Of a DNA stretch of 64,000 nucleotides, positions 59,083 to 64,000 are shown piece after piece. The DNA comes from Syntrophales bacterium (GTDB lineage Bacteria > Desulfobacterota > Syntrophia > Syntrophales > PHBD01), in assembly GCA_035363115.1 (NCBI GenBank), contig DAOSEM010000007.1:134611-198610 (forward strand), given 5' to 3'. Numbering within the stretch: the stretch's first letter is position 1; every line of letters begins with the position of its first letter. The notes beneath the pieces were generated by a model. It did no database searches and was not told where the DNA came from. It saw nothing but the letters and a program-made list of their open reading frames with translations. The position numbers and the translations under genes are program-made.

Positions 59083-59361
59083 TTGAAAAAACGATTTCAA
59101 GTCAAGATACTGGGGCAAGAATTTTCTGTAACCAGCGATGATGGGGAGGAACACGTTACACGTGTGGTTGCCTTGGTGAATGACCGGATCGAGCAGATCG
59201 GCACCCGGTCACCCAAGATGCCGGCCCTCCACATCGCCATCCTGGCTGCGCTGAATATCGCCGACGAATACGTGAAACTGGAGGAAAGCAGCAAGGATTT
59301 ATCGATAAGCCTGAATGAGCGGTCGGAAAAACTGATTTCGCTGATCGACGAGGTTGCTTAG
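59083..59361 (+). CDS. zapA: Cell division protein ZapA
   Basis: The TTG at 59083 (AAGGGGCAGGA upstream) starts a 92-residue protein with the ZapA pattern: VKILGQEFSVTSDDGEEHV, VNDRIEQI, HIAILAALNIADEYVKLEE, and a C-terminal coiled coil. ZapA bundles FtsZ filaments. The same neighbourhood (zapA followed by rny and ymdB) is found in many Deltaproteobacteria. Confidence 0.9.
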   Translation: MKKRFQVKILGQEFSVTSDDGEEHVTRVVALVNDRIEQIGTRSPKMPALHIAILAALNIADEYVKLEESSKDLSISLNERSEKLISLIDEVA

Positions 59362-59645
59362 AAACAAGAAACAGATACCCTCTTACCCGTGCTGTGACTG
59401 TCGCCGGCAAGCCGGCCCGTCTCTTGCCCCCGGGATCCTGAATCCCGGATATATCCGCCACCTGTGATTCCCGACTTTTCCCGGGGAGGATCGGGTTCAT
59501 CCCGGATCCCCCGGTGAAAAATCTTTCCCGGATTCCGGGCTTTCTCCAAATTCCCATTTAATATCATGAAGTTGTGTTTCTCCCGGCGTGGAGGTCCAAG
59601 GTCCTCGCATCGTCGGAGTATCCATATACAGGAGGTGAAGTTGTC
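59362..59645 (+). other. Structured intergenic region between zapA and rny (possible 6S RNA)
   Basis: This 284-base gap has several strong stems: GGGAT-CCTGA-ATCCC (about 59432-59448), CCGGGG-GGATC...GGATC-CCCCGG (about 59479-59513), and CCCGG-ATT-CCGGG near 59535. In many proteobacteria 6S RNA is encoded just downstream of zapA. The sequence is compatible with a long interrupted rod but I cannot confirm the 6S consensus bubble by eye. The gap ends in the rny ribosome site GGAGGTGAAG. Confidence 0.35.
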
Positions 59646-61205
59646 GTGAGCGGCATGACCATATTCATCATCATTGCGTCGATTGTGGTGGGAGGCGGGG
59701 TTGGTTTCGGCCTGATGGCCGCCCTCTCCCGGAAGCGGATCAGGTCGGCCGAGAGCCTGGCCTCGAGAATTGTGGAAGAAGCGAAAAAAGAGGCGGACAC
59801 CCTGAAGAAGGAGGGCGTTCTGCAGGCCCGGGAGACCCTGGTCAAAGCGAAGGCCGAGTCCGAGCGGGAAGGAAAGGAGCGCAGGCAGGAGATGGACGCC
59901 ATGGAGCGGAAGATCCGCGCCAGGGAGGAACACGTCGACAAGCGCTCCGATGCGCTGGCCCAGAAAGAAAGCCAGATGGAAGGAAGAGAGAAATCGCTGG
60001 TGTCGAAGGAAGGCCAGATCCAGGAGAAAACGGACAAACTGAGCCGGATGATCGAGGAGGAGCGGCAGAAGCTCGAGCGGGTCGCCGGGATTTCGTCTGA
60101 GGAGGCCAAAGAGCAGCTCGTCCAGGCGATGGAATCGGAGGCCAAGCGGGATGCAGCGCTCCTGATCCGGAAGGTGGAGGAGGAGGCCAAAAGGAATGCC
60201 GAGAAGGCCTCCCGGGAAGTCATGGTGTACGCGATGCAGCGTTATGCCAGCGATTTCGTGGCGGAAAGCACGGTATCGGTGGTCAATCTCCCCAGCGACG
60301 AGATGAAGGGCCGCATCATCGGCCGGGAGGGCAGGAATATCCGGGCCATCGAGGCGGCAACCGGGATCGACCTGATCGTCGATGACACCCCGGAAGCGGT
60401 TGTCCTGTCGAGCTTCGACCCGATCCGCCGCGAGGTGGCCCGCATTTCCCTGGAGCGGCTGATTACGGACGGCCGGATCCACCCGGGACGGATTGAGGAG
60501 ATCGTGAAAAAGGCGACGCAGGAGGTGGACAAGGTGGTTCAGGAAACGGGAGAGCACGTCTCCTTCGACGTTGGCGTCCACGACCTGCATCCCGAGATCA
60601 TCACGCTTCTGGGAAGCCTCAAGTATCGCACGAGTTTTTCCCAGAACGTCCTGCAGCACTCCGTTGAGGTGGCGTACCTGACGGGCATCATGGCTTCGGA
60701 GCTGAAGATGAACGTCAAGGAGGCCAAGCGGGCCGGACTGCTCCACGACATCGGGAAGGCCATCGACCACAAGATCGAGGGCACCCATGCCGCCATAGGG
60801 GCCGATTATGCGCGAAGGTTCGGCGAATCGCCGGGCATCGTTCAGGCCATCGCGACTCACCATGACGACAGCCGGACGACGACATTGCTGGGGGCCCTGG
60901 TCCAGGTGGCGGATTCCCTCTCGGCGGCCCGTCCGGGAGCCCGGCGGGAGATGCTGGAGACATACGTCAAGCGTCTCGAGGAGCTGGAGGGAATCGCCAA
61001 CTCCTTCAGCGGCGTCGACCGATGCTTCGCCATCCAGGCGGGACGGGAGATCCGCATCCTCGTGGAGAACGACAAGATCTCCGACAACGATGCGGTGATG
61101 CTCTGCCGGGACATCGTCAAAAAGATCGAAAAGGACCTGACCTATCCGGGGCAGATCAAGGTGACGGTGATCCGGGAGACCAGGGTTTCGGATTACGCGA
61201 GGTAA
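59646..61205 (+). CDS. rny: Ribonuclease Y
   Basis: The GTG at 59646 is 10 bases after GGAGG and gives 519 residues, the usual length; the ATG at 59655 is too far from the site. It has an N-terminal membrane anchor (IFIIIASIVVGGGVGFGLMAA), a ~150-residue coiled coil, a KH domain (GRIIGREGRNIRAIEAATGI) and an HD domain (GLLHDIGKAIDHKIEG). RNase Y starts mRNA decay at the membrane. It is paired with the YmdB-like phosphodiesterase 9 bases downstream. Confidence 0.96.
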   Translation: MSGMTIFIIIASIVVGGGVGFGLMAALSRKRIRSAESLASRIVEEAKKEADTLKKEGVLQARETLVKAKAESEREGKERRQEMDAMERKIRAREEHVDKRSDALAQKESQMEGREKSLVSKEGQIQEKTDKLSRMIEEERQKLERVAGISSEEAKEQLVQAMESEAKRDAALLIRKVEEEAKRNAEKASREVMVYAMQRYASDFVAESTVSVVNLPSDEMKGRIIGREGRNIRAIEAATGIDLIVDDTPEAVVLSSFDPIRREVARISLERLITDGRIHPGRIEEIVKKATQEVDKVVQETGEHVSFDVGVHDLHPEIITLLGSLKYRTSFSQNVLQHSVEVAYLTGIMASELKMNVKEAKRAGLLHDIGKAIDHKIEGTHAAIGADYARRFGESPGIVQAIATHHDDSRTTTLLGALVQVADSLSAARPGARREMLETYVKRLEELEGIANSFSGVDRCFAIQAGREIRILVENDKISDNDAVMLCRDIVKKIEKDLTYPGQIKVTVIRETRVSDYAR

Positions 61206-61214
61206 CGCCGGTCC

Positions 61215-62000
61215 ATGAATATCCTGTTCATCGGGGACATCATCGGCAAGCCGGGCCGCCGGGCTGTCCGGGAGCTTCTCCCGCAGCTCGTGGCCGGGCG
61301 GGCGGTGGACTTCGTCATTGCCAACTGCGAAAACGCCGCTGCCGGTTTCGGGGTCACCAGGGAGATCGTTGAGGACCTGTACGGGTACCGGGTCGATGTC
61401 CTCACATCGGGAAATCATGTCTGGGACAAGCGGGAAGTGGACGATTTCATCGACGACTACGAAACACTCCTCCGTCCCGCCAATTATCCCGACGGGGTGC
61501 CGGGGCACGGGTCCGTGGTCATGCCCGTTTCCGGAGGGGTGTACGTCGGCGTCCTGAACCTCCTGGGCAGGGTTTTCATGCCCGCTGTCGACTGTCCTTT
61601 CCGGACGGCGGAACGGGAACTCGAGAAAATCAGACGCAAAACACCCATTGTCATTGTCGACTTTCATGCCGAGGCGACGTCGGAGAAACAGGCCTTGAGC
61701 TGGTTCCTCGACGGTCGGGTCACGGCGGTGATCGGGACTCACACCCACGTGCAGACGGCGGACGAGGGTATCCGGCCCGGCGGCTCGGCCTATATCAGCG
61801 ACGCCGGGATGACGGGGCCTTTCGATTCCGTCATCGGGACCCGGAAGGAGGCCATTCTGGAGCGGTTTCTCCGGCAGGTGCCGAACCGGTTCGACGTGGC
61901 GAAAGGTGATATTCGGCTCCAGGGTGTGCTCATGGAGGTTGACGAAACGAGCGGCCGGGCTTTGAAGATCGAGAGGATCAGCCTTCGACTGGAAGGTTGA
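61215..62000 (+). CDS. YmdB-family metallophosphoesterase
   Basis: The 261 residues match TIGR00282/YmdB: GDIIGKPGRRAVRELLP, NCENAA, SGNHVWDKREVDDFIDDYE, DFHAEATSEK and GTHTHVQTADE, which together bind two metal ions. YmdB of Bacillus hydrolyses 2',3'-cyclic nucleotides. The pairing with rny is conserved across phyla and suggests a shared role in RNA turnover. Confidence 0.93.
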   Translation: MNILFIGDIIGKPGRRAVRELLPQLVAGRAVDFVIANCENAAAGFGVTREIVEDLYGYRVDVLTSGNHVWDKREVDDFIDDYETLLRPANYPDGVPGHGSVVMPVSGGVYVGVLNLLGRVFMPAVDCPFRTAERELEKIRRKTPIVIVDFHAEATSEKQALSWFLDGRVTAVIGTHTHVQTADEGIRPGGSAYISDAGMTGPFDSVIGTRKEAILERFLRQVPNRFDVAKGDIRLQGVLMEVDETSGRALKIERISLRLEG

Positions 62001-62019
62001 GACGGTTGGGAGTCAGATC

Positions 62020-63303
62020 ATGAAGAATGTGTTCGACGTGTTCGCGGAACGGGGCTTTCTGGAGCAGGTGACGGATGAAGGGCAGGTGAGGGAACTGCTC
62101 GGCAGCGGCCCCGTCGCGGGCTACATCGGGTTCGATCCCACGGCGACAAGCCTTCACGTGGGCAGCCTCGTACCCATCATGGCCCTGGTTCATCTGCAGC
62201 AGTGCGGCCACCGTCCCATCGCCCTGGTCGGTGGCGGAACGGGGTTGATCGGCGACCCGAGCGGCAAGACGGAAATGCGCAGGGTCCTTACACGGGAAGA
62301 GATTGATTTCAATGCGGGATGCCTGCGGAAGCAGTTGTCCCGGTACCTGGACTTCGGGGAGGGCAGGGCCCTTCTGGTCAACAATGCGGATTGGCTGACG
62401 GAGCTGAACTACATTGCATTCCTGCGGGACATCGGCCGCCACTTCAGCGTCAACAAGATGCTGTCGGCAGAGAGCTACCGGCTCCGCCTGGAGAAGGGGC
62501 TGAGCTTTATCGAATTCAATTACATGCTCCTTCAGGCGTACGATTTTCTGTATTTATTCAAGAATTTAGGATGCGAGATCCAGTTCGGCGGCAACGACCA
62601 GTGGGGAAACATGCTGGCCGGGGTTGACCTGATCCGGCGCGTGGAGAGCCGGCAGGCTCACAGCCTTACGTTTCCGCTTCTGGCGACGGCCCAGGGGCAC
62701 AAGATGGGGAAGACGGAAAAGGGAACCGTCTGGCTCGACGGAGCCATGACGTCGCCCTACGAGTATTTCCAGTACTGGATCAATACGGACGATGCGGATG
62801 TCACGCGCTTTCTTGCACTCTTTACATTCCTGCCCATGGAGGAGGTTCGGCACGCCGAATCTCTGACGGACGCGCAACTCAATATGGCCAAGACCGTGCT
62901 GGCTTTCGAGGCCACGAAGATCACCCACGGGACGGAAGAGGCGGTGGCGGCCTGGAGCGCATCCGCCGCCGCCTTCCGGCTGAAACCGGTCGATCCGGAG
63001 CTTTTCCCGTCCAGCGGGATCCCGCGAACGGCTTCGGGGGAGGACCTTGCGGCGATTCCCACGATCGGAAAGGAACGTACTGCCCTGGAGGCCGGAATCA
63101 GCGCCTTCGACCTCTTTCATGAGTCGGGACTCTGCGCCTCCAAAGGCGAAGCCAAGCGTGTCCTGTCGCAGGGAGGAGGATATGTGAACGATCGACCGAT
63201 TCGGTCTCCAGAGGAGAAAATTGGCCTCGGTGATGCTAACGAACGTGGCGAAATCAGGCTGAGAAAGGGGAAGAAGAGCCACGCGGTCATCAGGATTCTT
63301 TGA
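62020..63303 (+). CDS. tyrS: Tyrosyl-tRNA synthetase
   Basis: This 427-residue class I synthetase has a HIGH-like motif (SLHVGSLVP), tyrosine-binding residues in GGGTGLIGDPSG and NYMLLQAYDF, GGNDQWGN, and a KMSKS-like KMGKTEKG. The C-terminal S4 domain (ASKGEAKRVLSQGGGYVNDR) contacts tRNA. It is of the eubacterial short TyrS type. GGGAGTC precedes the ATG. No T-box-like leader is seen. Confidence 0.97.
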   Translation: MKNVFDVFAERGFLEQVTDEGQVRELLGSGPVAGYIGFDPTATSLHVGSLVPIMALVHLQQCGHRPIALVGGGTGLIGDPSGKTEMRRVLTREEIDFNAGCLRKQLSRYLDFGEGRALLVNNADWLTELNYIAFLRDIGRHFSVNKMLSAESYRLRLEKGLSFIEFNYMLLQAYDFLYLFKNLGCEIQFGGNDQWGNMLAGVDLIRRVESRQAHSLTFPLLATAQGHKMGKTEKGTVWLDGAMTSPYEYFQYWINTDDADVTRFLALFTFLPMEEVRHAESLTDAQLNMAKTVLAFEATKITHGTEEAVAAWSASAAAFRLKPVDPELFPSSGIPRTASGEDLAAIPTIGKERTALEAGISAFDLFHESGLCASKGEAKRVLSQGGGYVNDRPIRSPEEKIGLGDANERGEIRLRKGKKSHAVIRIL

Positions 63304-63321
63304 TTCTCGACAAAATTTCTC

Positions 63322-63350
63322 TTGACTGCACGGAAGTGATCGCGTACTAT
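63322..63350 (+). promoter_or_regulatory. rRNA operon promoter P1
   Basis: TTGACT (63322-63327), 17-base spacer, TACTAT (63345-63350). It lies about 300 bases upstream of the 16S start, directly after tyrS. Confidence 0.65.
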
Positions 63351-63511
63351 CCTGCTCCTGTTCGCGGGAAAGGTTGTTGAAGGGCTTCCGGATTTTTCAA
63401 GCGTCCTCAGCATGACGGACTCAAGAAGTGATCGCTGAACCCGTTCTTCAAATTCCAAAAGCGCACTGCGATTTCAGTTTTTGATCGCTGGAAAAAAGTT
63501 CTAAAAAGTTC

Positions 63512-63540
63512 TTGACAGGAAACGGTCTCTGAAGTAAATA
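63512..63540 (+). promoter_or_regulatory. rRNA operon promoter P2
   Basis: TTGACA (63512-63517), 17-base spacer, TAAATA (63535-63540), followed by a GC-rich start region (GCGTGGC) as expected for a stringently controlled discriminator. An A-rich tract (GGAAAAAAG, CTAAAAAG) just upstream could act as an UP element. Confidence 0.75.
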
Positions 63541-63559
63541 GCGTGGCTCGTTTCCAAGA

Positions 63560-63572
63560 TGTTCTTTGGCAA
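63560..63572 (+). promoter_or_regulatory. boxA-like antitermination site of the rRNA leader
   Basis: TGTTCTTTGGCAA resembles the rRNA boxA consensus (TGCTCTTTAACAA), bound by NusB/S10 for antitermination. It lies between P2 and the 16S gene. Confidence 0.65.
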
Positions 63573-63650
63573 TTGAATAGTGGGGTAATTGATTTGCGGG
63601 TTCTCTGCTTTGAGAAACAACAGGGGAGAGCAATCTCCCTATAAGGATTC

Positions 63651-64000
<350 letters not shown>

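Overview
The window is GC-rich bacterial chromosome with a 5' partial gene at its left edge and the first ~350 bases of a 16S rRNA gene at its right edge. The 16S start, RNase Y next to a YmdB-type phosphodiesterase, a TrpB2-type tryptophan synthase, a tungsten/molybdenum aldehyde:ferredoxin oxidoreductase (AOR) beside a multi-cluster ferredoxin, and a UbiA-type prenyltransferase suggest an anaerobic, probably syntrophic Desulfobacterota (Syntrophaceae-like). That placement is inference from gene content, not from a search.

Left third (1-28245), core and accessory chromosome: TrpB2, RarA, a membrane histidine kinase and sigma-54 response regulator pair with palindromic operator-like sites upstream, CutA, two methyltransferases, a Skp-like chaperone, two paralogous short coiled-coil proteins, a C39-like cysteine peptidase, a cyclase plus OFA-type transporter, and a UbiA prenyltransferase. 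A redox cluster follows on the + strand: SCP2-like protein, two iron-alcohol-dehydrogenase paralogues (the first has lost half of its metal ligands), AOR and a four-cluster ferredoxin. Next come a chemoreceptor, then a zinc-ribbon/Kef antiporter pair behind a promoter and a terminator-bearing structured leader, and a DUF3124-like lipoprotein.

Middle (28428-40042), an 11.6-kb integrated element: it sits in the 3' end of a tRNA-Lys(UUU) gene, between 46-bp perfect direct repeats. It carries a tyrosine recombinase, an AlpA/excisionase-like protein, a TerS-like small terminase subunit, a Zn-finger/Toprim/ATPase primase-helicase beside a dense cluster of CTAAAC/GTTTAG repeats (probable replication origin), a Gly/Ala-rich virion-like protein, several unknown small genes, and cargo that includes a Panacea-domain antitoxin with a partner toxin. 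It has no capsid, portal, large terminase, tail or relaxase gene. The layout fits a phage satellite (PICI-like island) better than a prophage or a conjugative element. This is the most interesting system in the window.

Right third (40073-64000), housekeeping: serC-serA-purA and purD-purH-malic enzyme on the minus strand, and a PIF1-like helicase with a C-terminal WYL-like domain overlapping radA. A second chemoreceptor shares a nearly identical 428-bp block with the first, which suggests gene conversion. A long + strand series follows: two CNNM/CorC-type membrane proteins, a GlmU-like nucleotidyltransferase lacking the acetyltransferase half, dusB, a ZapB-like and a ZapA protein, a structured gap where 6S RNA is often found, rny, a YmdB-like phosphodiesterase and tyrS. 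The window ends in a ribosomal RNA operon with two consensus-like promoters and a boxA-like site.
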